A stretch of DNA of 21,554 nt from a virus. A program made the translations under genes and the position numbers. The stretch is taken from IMG/VR virus record IMGVR_UViG_3300044639_001935, positions 1 through 21,554 of that record. One strand, given 5' to 3'. Of this stretch, positions 1 through 6,661 are shown piece by piece (the first letter of the stretch is position 1; each line of letters starts with the position of its first letter). Below the pieces are notes generated by a model. The model was not told where the DNA came from. It saw only the letters and a program-made list of their open reading frames with translations, and did no database searches.

Positions 1-119
1 GAAACGGTCAGGCCGGCTTTCTCGGCATGCCGTTCTACCGTTTCCTGAAGTTCGTTGAGCCTCACGGTGACTTTAAACTGATTGCGGAATCGATCGGCTG
101 GAACTTTCTTCTTCGCCAT
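1..119 (-). CDS. Ribbon-helix-helix-type DNA-binding protein, C-terminus cut by window edge
   Basis: The frame starts at an ATG at 119 and runs off the left edge, so only about 40 residues are seen. They begin MAKKKVPADRFRNQF, followed by KVTVRLNELQETVERHAEKAG. A lysine-rich lead, a short beta-strand with alternating hydrophobic residues (VTVRL), a helix and a turn before another predicted helix is the pattern of Arc/MetJ/CopG or MobC-type ribbon-helix-helix proteins. Those are DNA-binding dimers that act as repressors, centromere-binding proteins or relaxosome accessory factors. The ribosome-binding site GGGGTGA sits five bases before the ATG and directly follows the TAG stop of the upstream gene, so the two are probably one transcript. 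The site looks like one more copy of the 17-bp array motif found at 449-564, which makes this protein a candidate ligand of that array. That link is inference. Confidence 0.62.
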   Translation of the reverse strand, partial: MAKKKVPADRFRNQFKVTVRLNELQETVERHAEKAGLTV

Positions 120-129
120 AGCTTCACCC

Positions 130-459
130 CTAAATTCCCTTCATCACCTTTGTTTTCAAATCGTCCTCTATTTCAAGAAACAAATACTTTTGCGCCAGCT
201 GATTTACATCGGAGTCGGTTAAAAAACCGTCCATCTCGACAATCCAATCGGCACCTTCACCCAATTCGCGCCTAGCAACCAACCACAGACCGGCGCTCTG
301 GCAAAACGGTTTAATGACAGTTGAAGGTTCACCCCTCGGCTGGAAGTCTTTGGGGTGCAGTGCCCAAACCTTTGCCTCATACGAATCCCACAATTTCACC
401 AAATTGATCGGCCCGTCATTGTCGGGCTTTTCGCCCCAGTCCTTTTCAACTTCACCCAT
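130..459 (-). CDS. Hypothetical acidic protein (109 aa) next to 17-bp repeat array
   Basis: I do not recognise this protein. It is 109 residues and acidic, with no membrane segment or cysteine motif. It starts MGEVEKDWGEKPDNDGP and has a Trp-rich centre (KLWDSYEAKVWALHPKDF). I place the start at the ATG at 459 rather than the GTG at 486, because GGGTGAAGTT immediately precedes that ATG with good Shine-Dalgarno spacing. That ribosome-binding site is itself a copy of the repeat array, and codons 2-5 are encoded by another copy, so the array runs through the translation start. The gene ends four bases before the ribosome-binding site of the RHH gene, and the two likely form a small leftward unit. 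Regulation by a protein that binds the repeats would hide this ribosome-binding site (inference). Confidence 0.6.
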   Translation of the reverse strand: MGEVEKDWGEKPDNDGPINLVKLWDSYEAKVWALHPKDFQPRGEPSTVIKPFCQSAGLWLVARRELGEGADWIVEMDGFLTDSDVNQLAQKYLFLEIEDDLKTKVMKGI

Positions 460-564
460 AACTTCACCCTTTCGTGTCAACTTCACCCTAAGTGCAACTT
501 CACCTTCACCCTGACTTCACCCTAGGCCTAACTTCACCCTAGGTGCGACTTCACCCTAAGCTAG
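449..564. repeat. Tandem 17-bp direct repeats (iteron/operator-like array)
   Basis: The core ACTTCACCC begins at 449, 461, 480, 497 (last base differs), 514, 531 and 548. The last five copies are exactly 17 bp apart, with unit ACTTCACCCTAGGTGCR-like. The first two are spaced 12 and 19 bp. Read on the minus strand the unit is TAGGGTGAAGT, which contains an extended Shine-Dalgarno sequence; copy 461-469 serves as the ribosome-binding site of the 130-459 gene. A related copy lies at about 122-132 before the RHH gene. Unit length, helical drift and neighbouring AT-rich DNA fit replication iterons, a partition centromere or a cooperative operator. There is no dyad within a unit, and the spacing is too short for CRISPR. 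Confidence 0.85.
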
Positions 565-889
565 ACGGTTATTGTCGACAAGTCAATCGACCTCAAGAAA
601 CAATTTCCGTCAACTTTTTCCCATTTTTGGTCAAAACGGCAATTAGGCTAGAAGTCATTAGCCGAGCTAATACAAGCCGCCCTTCCTGCCATAGTGGTAA
701 ACTTTTGCCCGGCTAAAAGAACAAGAAGAATCTCAATGAAAACAAAGGAAATATATATATATACCCCCTTATATCCTTATTACCATAAGGTTCTCCCTTT
801 CCCTAGTCAGACCCCTCTCTAGGGGGGAGTTTTCAGGAGGCTCCCTCTTTGGCCCCCTTTACTACGGTCAAAAGGTCAAAAGGTCAGAA
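565..889. other. Non-coding region with AT-rich tract and short repeats; candidate origin
   Basis: There is no credible gene between the repeat array and the end of the primase gene. The stretch contains an alternating A/T tract (about 750-763), a 6-bp hairpin CCTTAT/ATAAGG (775-790), a 5-bp hairpin CCCCT/AGGGG (812-825) and three GGTCAAAA-like units in exact 8-bp tandem (866-889) that reach the primase stop codon. An isolated GGTCAAAA also lies at about 629. An easily melted tract between a direct-repeat array and a primase/helicase gene is the layout of many phage and plasmid origins. That function is inference; the repeats and tract are seen directly. Confidence 0.45.
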
Positions 890-2986
890 CTACCGAACGG
901 GGGGGTGGTACATCCGCTTCGGCCGGCCTCGAGTTGGCACGTCTTTTGCCTCGATGCCAAGTTGCTCTGCCGCGGCTTCCAGATCGCCGGACGAGAGAGT
1001 CCGGTGCTTCCGCAAAATAGAGTGCTTGCTGATCGGTTCGCCGGTTGCGATCGCCTGAGATAAAACCGCTTTAGCTTTCGATAGACCGATGTCGACCACT
1101 TGCTGATCGATGATGTCGCAGGAGACCCTAGCAAGCCGATTGGCAAGCTTGATGCCCCAGTTGACATCCTGAGCCTCAATCACTGCTCCAACGCATTCCG
1201 AGGGCCGTGAGAGCCTCGCAGCACGGTGTACGAGGGCAAGCTTCATCGCGCGAGCGTTAACGCGACCCCAGATCGCTGCTCTGATCTCGCTTTCCGATGC
1301 CATCCGCTGATCGATCGTCGCGCCATGTTCTCGCCATCGAGCTAGGACCGCGTCCCGCATTGGGATTACGATCGGTCTTGGGAACAGGCTAGCCAAGTTG
1401 TTTTCTTCACCATGGGGGGCGAACGCTATCCACGACTTCACCGCGTCGACCAAGCTAGCGTTTGGATCTTTGACTTCCAGTTCGTAATTAGCGTCTGGCC
1501 TGGCCTGTAGGTTCCAAAACGCGATTCGGCCCAGCAGTCCGTCCGTCAGCTGGTCATGCGTGATCGCCGACGAAATGGTTGCCCCAGTTGTCAGGCCCAA
1601 TACCGACAAGTGCGGTTGGTCAACGGCGTTCCTGATCTTGTCCGAGTGTGCGGCACCTGTGTACTTGCCGCTCGACTTGCCGTAAATCTTGAGGAGGTGC
1701 GTACCGATGTTTTTCAGGTGCTGATTGCCCCGTTTGTCCAACACCGCGCTGAGGATCTTGCCGAACTCGTCGCACACCCAAATCCTGCACGGTTGCTGAG
1801 CCATGGCATTCATCAAACCGTTACCAGACTGCACATCGGCCGGCATCATAATGTCGAAGTTCGGATCCGCTTGCTGAAGTATTTTGGTAATTGCTGTTTC
1901 GCATGCCTCCTTGCCTGAGCCAGTGCATGCCATGACGACGTTATAGTCGTTGGTCCTCATGTCGGTTTGGCTCGCTATCCTGCGTCCGAAAATCGTTTGG
2001 CACAGCGACAGCGACACGGCTAGCCCCATCACGGGAGAAGGTCGAAATGCAATCGAGGTGTAATAGTCATAGATCGCTCGAATGAGTCCATGTTGCGGCA
2101 ACATCGCTAAGCAGAAATCGTTGTCGTCGTCTTCGTCTTCATCCGCGTACTTCACAAGCACACTCGGCCAGAGTCGATCAGCTATTTCACCCCAATGCCG
2201 GCTCCTCGATTCGTCGTAGTAGTCGATCCACTCTGGCGCTCCGATCGCATTCTTTAATTCTTGCCAGTTGCTCATGCCGCAACTTTGATGAAAACACTTG
2301 CCACCGAGGCTCCCGTCAGGTGCCTGGGTCACCATGCAATCGGTCATGTGATTAGCTGTCGTGTGAGCTTCACTGCGAGGGCACGCAATGAACCACTTCT
2401 TGGTGCCATCGGCAACCTTCGCGCCGAGGATTGGCACTCGTCGACGATTGAGCCATGCTTCCACGTCAAGAGGTTCACCAGCGTGATTGCTAATCAATAC
2501 GGTTTCCGATGGGATGCCAAGCACTTCATCTCGCCATCGAAACTCCTGCACTTCACCTTGCCATGGCGCGATGACCCACCCTCGTCCGTTGCTAGGTGGC
2601 AACACCGACTGCGCCGCCTTATTGCCAATGCGAAACTCGATGCCTCGAAACTTCAGGACCGATGTTTCGGGCCAACCTTCCGTCCACTTGAAGATGAAGT
2701 GCATTCCACGCGACGAGTGCCATGAAACAGTCTTGGGAGCTTCACCTCCAACAAGCGACAGGAACGCATCAAACGCTTCTTCGCTATCGCATTCAACGTC
2801 GATGACGCCTGATCCTTTGCCGAGGATGACTCCCCATCCATCGTGACCAGACTGTTCAAGGATCTGATGTTTTGTTTGTATCGGCCGATCGGGCCAACCT
2901 GTGAGGATCGGCATCTTGCCATTGACTGGCACCAGCTTCCAACCAACTTCGGCGCAGCGCAAAGCATCTCTAGTCATCTCGTCCAT
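890..2986 (-). CDS. Bifunctional primase-polymerase (PrimPol) with helicase/ATPase domain
   Basis: This 698-residue replication protein has an N-terminal primase-polymerase domain of the archaeo-eukaryotic type. It shows the acidic pair in GVIDVEC (D63, E65), the basic motif SSRGMHFIF (H96) and a third acidic site in GIEFRIG (E117), followed by VLPPS, where family members usually have vaPPS. Behind a Cys/His-containing linker (about 200-245) comes a P-loop ATPase with Walker A TGSGKEA near residue 350 and a Walker B-like RIWVCDEFGK, as in phage and plasmid DUF3987/D5-like helicases. The C-terminus is rich in Arg and Lys. It should prime and unwind DNA at the phage origin. An AAAGGA ribosome-binding site seven bases before the ATG supports this start, which lies 15 bases after the SF2 helicase stop, so the two are co-transcribed. 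The gene ends at the candidate origin region. Confidence 0.88.
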   Translation of the reverse strand: MDEMTRDALRCAEVGWKLVPVNGKMPILTGWPDRPIQTKHQILEQSGHDGWGVILGKGSGVIDVECDSEEAFDAFLSLVGGEAPKTVSWHSSRGMHFIFKWTEGWPETSVLKFRGIEFRIGNKAAQSVLPPSNGRGWVIAPWQGEVQEFRWRDEVLGIPSETVLISNHAGEPLDVEAWLNRRRVPILGAKVADGTKKWFIACPRSEAHTTANHMTDCMVTQAPDGSLGGKCFHQSCGMSNWQELKNAIGAPEWIDYYDESRSRHWGEIADRLWPSVLVKYADEDEDDDNDFCLAMLPQHGLIRAIYDYYTSIAFRPSPVMGLAVSLSLCQTIFGRRIASQTDMRTNDYNVVMACTGSGKEACETAITKILQQADPNFDIMMPADVQSGNGLMNAMAQQPCRIWVCDEFGKILSAVLDKRGNQHLKNIGTHLLKIYGKSSGKYTGAAHSDKIRNAVDQPHLSVLGLTTGATISSAITHDQLTDGLLGRIAFWNLQARPDANYELEVKDPNASLVDAVKSWIAFAPHGEENNLASLFPRPIVIPMRDAVLARWREHGATIDQRMASESEIRAAIWGRVNARAMKLALVHRAARLSRPSECVGAVIEAQDVNWGIKLANRLARVSCDIIDQQVVDIGLSKAKAVLSQAIATGEPISKHSILRKHRTLSSGDLEAAAEQLGIEAKDVPTRGRPKRMYHPPVR

Positions 2987-3001
2987 GATTCGTCCTTTGA
3001 C

Positions 3002-4621
3002 TTAAAACGGAAGTTCGTCAGCGTAAGCAGCAAGCGGATCGGGAATCTCTTCGATTTCTCGTTCCACGATTTGCCAGAATCGACCCTGCTGGACAGCAAC
3101 TATCGACTTCGGTTTAGCAACCGCGCCACGTTTGTAAATATCCAACGCAGTATCGACATCCTTGGGCACCTCGTAATCGCAGTGAGCATGCCACCACTGA
3201 ATCGCTTTTGATCTTGGCAACCCTTGGTGCTCCAGGCATATCCATTCGCTGATGGGATAGTCGATGTTGCCTTCACCGTTGATCTTGCAAGTGTAGGTCA
3301 CTCGCATCGATGGTATCTTGCCTTCTTTCTCATGCCGAGTTGCATAGGATGACTCAACCGTGAAGTAGACCGGCTCGCTGATGATCTGCGATTCCTCGTC
3401 AGCTCGTTCTTGGTGGTTTGGCTTTCGCTCAGGAAACGCAAACCCGCATTCGCACAATTGCATTCTGATCGCGATATCCTGACCGCAATTAGGACAAACC
3501 TTTGTCGGTTCGTCTGGATCCAAACCGCGCGACGACTTCTCGCTCCGCTTGTTGAAATCAATCGCATCGATCGGACCATGACGTTTCAAATTCTCGCCGA
3601 AATCCAATACGAGGCACTCGTTCTTGCTCTCATGTGTTCGCAATCCTCTACCCACAATCTGGGCAAACAGCCCTGGAGACGCGGTTGCTCTGAGGATGGC
3701 AATGGCATCAACACACGGAGCATCGAATCCCGTGGTCAGCACATCGACGTTGACCAAGTACTTGAGTTCCATCTTCGCGAACTTGGAAAGAATCGCAGCT
3801 CGCTCCAGCGGCGACGTGTTGCCTTCGACCATGTTCGCATCAGGTAGCAATCCGCAAACGCGCTCGGCATGAGCCACGCTTGAGCAAAACACCATCACGG
3901 AATGCCGATCGGATGTCTTCGCTAGAATCTCTTGGCAAGCAATCTCTAGCTTGCCGGAGAACAACGACTCAACTTCGTTGGTAATAAATTCACCTCCGCG
4001 TTTGTGTAGTCGACTTGTGTCCTGCGTACCATCGGCCGGCTTGTTGCTCACAGAACACAGGTAGCCTTGCCTGATCAGCAATCCGATCGGAACGTCATAA
4101 ACGATCTTGGAGAACAGTCCGTCCTTTCGGCATATCGATCCTTCACCCGTTCGGTAAGGAGTAGCCGTCAGTCCCACGACTCGATGCCTACCGATCTTCG
4201 CCATGTCAGCAAAGAATGTTCGGTACATGCCTTCACCGTCATTGGGGACAAGATGCACTTCGTCCACTAGCACCAGTTGCCTCGGCGCAAATAAATGCGC
4301 CTTGTCATACACCGACTGAATGCCAGCGAAGACTACCGTGTGCTGCGTATCTCTCGACTTCAGCCCCGCGCTGTAGACGCCAATGTCAAGTGTTGGCATC
4401 AACTGTTGCAACTTAGCCGCATTTTGCTGAATCAACTCCTTTCGGTGCTGAACCACAATGACGCGACCATCGAAGTCTTCGATCGCACGTCGCGACAACT
4501 CAGCGATCAGCAGTGACTTTCCGCTGCCAGTGGGAGAGCATATCACTGGGTTGCCTGTTTCGTAGCATAGGTATTGATAGGTCGCATCGACCGCTTCGCT
4601 CTGATACCAACGCAGTTCCAT
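3002..4621 (-). CDS. SF2 DEAD/DEAH-type helicase with C-terminal zinc ribbon
   Basis: This 539-residue superfamily-2 helicase is of the COG1061/UvrB-Res type. Motifs in order are a Q-motif-like WYQ (5-7), Walker A SPTGSGKS (29-36), motif Ia VVQHRKEL (about 56-63), DEVH box (120-123), motif III GLTATP (about 150) and motif VI QIVGRGLR (about 330). A CPNCG...CECG zinc ribbon follows near 378-397. The last ~140 residues are unassigned. In phages such enzymes remodel replication or recombination intermediates. The ATG overlaps the stop of the upstream 81-residue gene as TAATG, a typical translational coupling. The primase follows at once. A cellular role in repair cannot be excluded from the sequence, but the context is replication. 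Confidence 0.92.
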   Translation of the reverse strand: MELRWYQSEAVDATYQYLCYETGNPVICSPTGSGKSLLIAELSRRAIEDFDGRVIVVQHRKELIQQNAAKLQQLMPTLDIGVYSAGLKSRDTQHTVVFAGIQSVYDKAHLFAPRQLVLVDEVHLVPNDGEGMYRTFFADMAKIGRHRVVGLTATPYRTGEGSICRKDGLFSKIVYDVPIGLLIRQGYLCSVSNKPADGTQDTSRLHKRGGEFITNEVESLFSGKLEIACQEILAKTSDRHSVMVFCSSVAHAERVCGLLPDANMVEGNTSPLERAAILSKFAKMELKYLVNVDVLTTGFDAPCVDAIAILRATASPGLFAQIVGRGLRTHESKNECLVLDFGENLKRHGPIDAIDFNKRSEKSSRGLDPDEPTKVCPNCGQDIAIRMQLCECGFAFPERKPNHQERADEESQIISEPVYFTVESSYATRHEKEGKIPSMRVTYTCKINGEGNIDYPISEWICLEHQGLPRSKAIQWWHAHCDYEVPKDVDTALDIYKRGAVAKPKSIVAVQQGRFWQIVEREIEEIPDPLAAYADELPF

Positions 4622-4866
4622 TACTCCAACTCCTTTTTGAGACAGACAAACATCCCCCCATGACCATCAAACGCGATCCCATTGAGGTAGCACTTCTCGT
4701 TCGTTTTCATTTGCACATAGCGATGGCAATACTCTTGCAGTTCAATCCATACCTCAACAGCTTGCTTCGCGCTGAGCCCATGCTGTTCGCATAAAAACAA
4801 ACATAGGAATTCGCCAGGAGTCTTAGGCATCTCTTCTTCGTGTTGCCAGGATATGTTGTTTTGCAT
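4621..4866 (-). CDS. Hypothetical protein (81 aa) coupled to the SF2 helicase
   Basis: I do not recognise this small protein. It carries two predicted amphipathic helices (TPGEFLCLFLCEQHGLSAKQ and AVEVWIELQEYCHRYV), a KTNEKCYLNG turn and a C-terminal GGMFVCLKKELE strand, with four or five cysteines but no spaced zinc motif. The start at 4866 has GGTGA three bases upstream. A later ATG at MPKTPGEF has AAGAAGAG in front and is an alternative giving about 69 residues. Its stop overlaps the helicase start, which suggests a helicase partner or loader (inference only). The promoter-proximal side is occupied by three 27-bp repeats, one of which covers the start codon, so this gene probably heads a regulated helicase-primase unit. 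Confidence 0.6.
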   Translation of the reverse strand: MQNNISWQHEEEMPKTPGEFLCLFLCEQHGLSAKQAVEVWIELQEYCHRYVQMKTNEKCYLNGIAFDGHGGMFVCLKKELE

Positions 4867-4922
4867 ATATCACCGTGATATGTTGAATTCCACATAACGC
4901 CGTGATATGTGGAATTCCATAT
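4846..4922. repeat. Three 27-bp-spaced direct repeats with nested palindromes (operator/iteron-like)
   Basis: Copies start at 4846 (diverged), 4873 and 4900, exactly 27 bp apart. The two good copies agree at 21 of 23 positions and share CCGTGATATGT followed by GAATTCCA. Nested symmetry is present: GAATTCCACAT (4885-4895) is the perfect inverted partner of ATGTGGAATTC (4907-4917), and ATATCAC/GTGATAT flank position 4873. The array lies between the cassette block and the helicase operon and covers the start codon of the 81-residue gene, as expected of an operator. A second replication-initiator site is possible. Confidence 0.78.
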
Positions 4923-4940
4923 AATGATTGTTCGTCCTAC

Positions 4941-5204
4941 CTAGTTCACTGGTGCCAAAACACAGCAACGCGGATTCGACGCCTTAAATGCTTCCCACTC
5001 TTCCTCTGACTCGTAACATGCATCGCAGGCCGACCACTCCGTCGAAACGACTTTGCCACTCCATGCCAAATCCTCTATGTAAATGGCATTACCATCCACT
5101 TTGTACAATGGACTGTACCCATTACCTTCCGCGTCTTTCTGGAGGATGACTTCCGACTCTGGTGGTAACTTCTTCAACTCTGCAATCAACTCTGCGACTC
5201 TCAT
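4941..5204 (-). CDS. Small phage-type hypothetical protein, cassette 1 (87 aa)
   Basis: The protein begins MRVAELIAELKKLPPESEVI and continues with an acidic, glycine-containing strand region (KDAEGNGYSPLYKVDG). This opening is common in short phage and cassette proteins of unknown role: an N-terminal helix, then LPP(E/D)xxV leading into a beta-sheet that displays a bound or displayed value. I know of no proven function. The ATG at 5204 is chosen over the upstream ATG at 5240 because GGAGG lies seven bases before it and because 5240 would fall inside attC-A. Three cysteines (CDACYES, RCCVL) lie near the C-terminus. The gene ends 10 bp inside its cassette boundary. Confidence 0.72.
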   Translation of the reverse strand: MRVAELIAELKKLPPESEVILQKDAEGNGYSPLYKVDGNAIYIEDLAWSGKVVSTEWSACDACYESEEEWEAFKASNPRCCVLAPVN

Positions 5205-5221
5205 AATCAGCCTCCAAGGAC

Positions 5222-5311
5222 GACGAACAAAGCAATGCACGGGAGCCGCGTCAACGTCTTTTCTGATGGCTGGCTTTCACGGTCGCGGCCCCGTGATTGC
5301 CAGCGTTATCG
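5222..5311 (+). other. attC recombination site A
   Basis: The left arm at 5232-5250 and right arm at 5284-5300 pair over 17 bp without mismatch once G5237 and A5244 are bulged out. The right core is GTTATCG at 5305-5311 and the left core contains GAACA at 5224. The two extrahelical bases lie six bases apart in the left arm, as in classical attC sites such as aadA. By that rule the site polarity is the plus strand, opposite to the adjacent genes. Confidence 0.85.
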
Positions 5312-5318
5312 GGATGAA

Positions 5319-5612
5319 TCAGTCCCGATTGAACGCTTCGATAATCAATGACTTAATAAGCGTCTTGTCTTGAAAGGCAGCCAGCACATGCTGTCGTACG
5401 ATCTCCCGATTCTCTGGGGTATCGAGCATTTCTTTGACAATCTCTGTTCCTATGTTCTGGATCGCCCTGCGGACAGGAGAATCCCAATCCTCTTCCATGA
5501 TCTTCTTTGACAGTCGACCGACTCCGTCTTTAATTGCGTCACCAACCACACTAGACAAAAGAGCGTCTGCGATTTGCTTTTCAATTCCCTCTGGCACTTC
5601 TAACTTGAGCAT
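5319..5612 (-). CDS. Hypothetical helical protein, cassette 2 (97 aa)
   Basis: This is an all-alpha, charged 97-residue protein: MLKLEVPEGIEKQIADALLS, then long amphipathic helices ending IKSLIIEAFNRD. I do not recognise a family. The pattern (xxEIVxEMLxTPENREIVRQHVLAAF) suggests a small helical bundle that could bind another phage protein or be a structural or regulatory peptide, which is speculative. The start ATG at 5612 has GGGTGA four bases upstream, and that ribosome-binding site sits just outside attC-B. The stop is 13 bp inside the junction with attC-A. There is no transmembrane segment or signal peptide. Confidence 0.7.
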   Translation of the reverse strand: MLKLEVPEGIEKQIADALLSSVVGDAIKDGVGRLSKKIMEEDWDSPVRRAIQNIGTEIVKEMLDTPENREIVRQHVLAAFQDKTLIKSLIIEAFNRD

Positions 5613-5620
5613 AAATCACC

Positions 5621-5711
5621 CGATAACAATTGCGTGAACCGAAGCCCCCGAACTTCGATTTTTGAAATGGAGGCGTAACCGGCGGGGGCTCGGTTACGCA
5701 TTGCGTTATGC
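5621..5711 (+). other. attC recombination site B
   Basis: The left arm at 5632-5650 and right arm at 5683-5699 pair over 17 bp perfectly after removal of G5636 and A5643. These extrahelical bases are the same pair at the same six-base interval as in sites A and C. GATAAC at 5622 and GTTATGC at 5705-5711 are the outer boxes. Stem sequence differs wholly from A and C, so the shared geometry is conserved structure and not copied sequence. Confidence 0.9.
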
Positions 5712-5714
5712 GAG

Positions 5715-6014
5715 CTATTCCTTGCGTGCATTTTTCGGATACAAGTAATCGTGCATCGTTTCGTAATCTTCCTTCGTCGCTGGATTGTCGAACTCCTTCG
5801 GATGGTCAATCGTTCGCTTCTGAGGCTCGAACTTCAATACCCCTTCCGGCCAATCCACAATGCCCGGATCAATGCGATAGAAAAACATCGGACCAACCAC
5901 GATAGTCGAATCCTTCCAGCAAGCTACATGATTGCCATCGTGCCGATCCAATCGCTCCGCATTCGGCCACAACGCTTTAACGTGCGACCATGCTTCTTCC
6001 AAACTCATTGCCAT
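5715..6014 (-). CDS. Hypothetical protein, cassette 3 (99 aa)
   Basis: This cassette protein of about 99 residues has an unknown role. It starts MAMSLEEAWSHVKALWPNAE, followed by a beta-rich middle (HVACWKDSTIVVGPMFFYRI) and a C-terminal segment rich in Glu, Asp and Tyr (TKEDYETMHDYLYPK). Three in-frame ATGs lie at 6017, 6014 and 6008 behind GAGGGTG. I chose 6014 by analogy with the short GGGTGA spacing of the neighbouring cassette, but 6008 is equally possible. There is no cysteine motif or membrane span. The stop is nine bases inside the attC-B junction, and the ribosome-binding site abuts attC-C. Confidence 0.68.
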   Translation of the reverse strand: MAMSLEEAWSHVKALWPNAERLDRHDGNHVACWKDSTIVVGPMFFYRIDPGIVDWPEGVLKFEPQKRTIDHPKEFDNPATKEDYETMHDYLYPKNARKE

Positions 6015-6024
6015 CATCACCCTC

Positions 6025-6112
6025 GCATAACAAAAAAATGCACCGGAGTTGCCGTCCGGCTGTTTTGAATCGATACTCACCGGCGGCAACCCGGTGATTT
6101 TGTGCGTTCGTC
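6025..6112 (+). other. attC recombination site C
   Basis: The arms at 6036-6054 and 6084-6100 pair over 17 bp when G6040 and A6047 are bulged out. The outer boxes are GCATAAC (6025-6031) and GTTCGTC (6106-6112). An extra inverted pair CCGG/CCGG extends the stem toward the loop. This is the third site with identical bulge geometry. Confidence 0.88.
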
Positions 6113-6116
6113 GTAT

Positions 6117-6395
6117 CTACCACGACACTCCAATGTTGTTTGCATGGCCTCGGCAGGCACGATTGCAAGCGTTGTGGCAAAACCATTGTTTCGATCTTGC
6201 TATCTGTTCTTCGGGCGGCATGTCCTTATACGCATCGCTGTACTCACGATAAAAACCTGTAGTGACAGCACAGTCGTGGCATGGCTTAGGAAGCAACTCT
6301 AAGTCTTCCCAAACTATCGGAATTGATCGAATACTATCCAACCAATCCGACGAACAATCGGATGAACCCAAGTGCTCGTTAGTGTCTTCTGCCAT
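6117..6395 (-). CDS. Cys/His-rich hypothetical protein, cassette 4 (92 aa)
   Basis: The 92-residue product has an acidic, serine-rich N-terminus and a compact Cys/His half. The pattern is KPCHDCAVTTGFYREYSDAY, then PPEEQIARSKQWFCHNACNR, then ACRGH. Spaced CxxC, CHxxC and C..H ligands could hold one or two zinc ions. This small zinc-protein style is found in many phage early regions and generally lacks assigned function. AAGGAG eight bases before the ATG fixes the start. The gene ends 10 bp inside the attC-C junction. I cannot tell whether it binds nucleic acid or protein. Confidence 0.72.
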   Translation of the reverse strand: MAEDTNEHLGSSDCSSDWLDSIRSIPIVWEDLELLPKPCHDCAVTTGFYREYSDAYKDMPPEEQIARSKQWFCHNACNRACRGHANNIGVSW

Positions 6396-6410
6396 TGTTA
6401 ATCTCCTTCT

Positions 6411-6437
6411 CGCACTGGGTTATCCTGTGCGTTATGC
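6411..6437 (+). other. Shortened attC-like boundary D
   Basis: CGCACTGG and CCTGTGCG pair (one T-T mismatch) around GTTAT, followed by the core GTTATGC at 6431-6437. The long arms of sites A-C and the left box are missing, so this may be a deletion derivative. Its placement nine bases from a gene stop matches the other cassette junctions. Confidence 0.5.
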
Positions 6438-6440
6438 GGA

Positions 6441-6644
6441 TTACTCGTCGTCCTCTTCTTCGAACTGTTCGTTGTAATCGCGTAGCTCCTGTGCGATTTG
6501 TCGCGATTCTTCCGACAGCTTCCGAATGCGAGCCTGCCATGTGTGATCCACCGATGATGCTTCGTCTCGCAAGATGTTTGCCACGATCCACATGGCTTGC
6601 TCCTGCATGATTATCAACTTGTCTCTGTTCGTAAATTGTGCCAT
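6441..6644 (-). CDS. Small coiled-coil hypothetical protein, cassette 5 (67 aa)
   Basis: A 67-residue, almost entirely helical and acidic protein starts MAQFTNRDKLIIMQEQAMWI and ends with an EEEDDE tail. The heptad-like run IRKLSEESRQIAQELRDYNEQ suggests a short coiled coil, so the protein may dimerise. I know no family. The ATG at 6644 is preferred over 6665 because GGAGG is eight bases upstream. Its right boundary is the minimal site E and its stop is nine bases inside site D. It may be a small regulator or inhibitor, but nothing in the sequence proves it. Confidence 0.68.
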   Translation of the reverse strand: MAQFTNRDKLIIMQEQAMWIVANILRDEASSVDHTWQARIRKLSEESRQIAQELRDYNEQFEEEDDE

Positions 6645-6661
6645 TATCAAACCTCCAAACC

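Noticed and set aside
449-564. Repeat array as a CRISPR
   Set aside because: Units are about 10 bp conserved in a 17-bp step, without separate spacers of 30 bp or more, and one overlaps a coding start.
775-825. Hairpins CCTTAT/ATAAGG and CCCCT/AGGGG as terminators of the primase transcript
   Set aside because: Stems are only 5-6 bp and neither is followed by a T-run on the minus strand.
5083-5373. Plus-strand open frames across the cassette block, which would match attC polarity
   Set aside because: They run through attC stems, lack ribosome-binding sites and have no protein-like composition, while the minus-strand frames have good sites and natural sequences.
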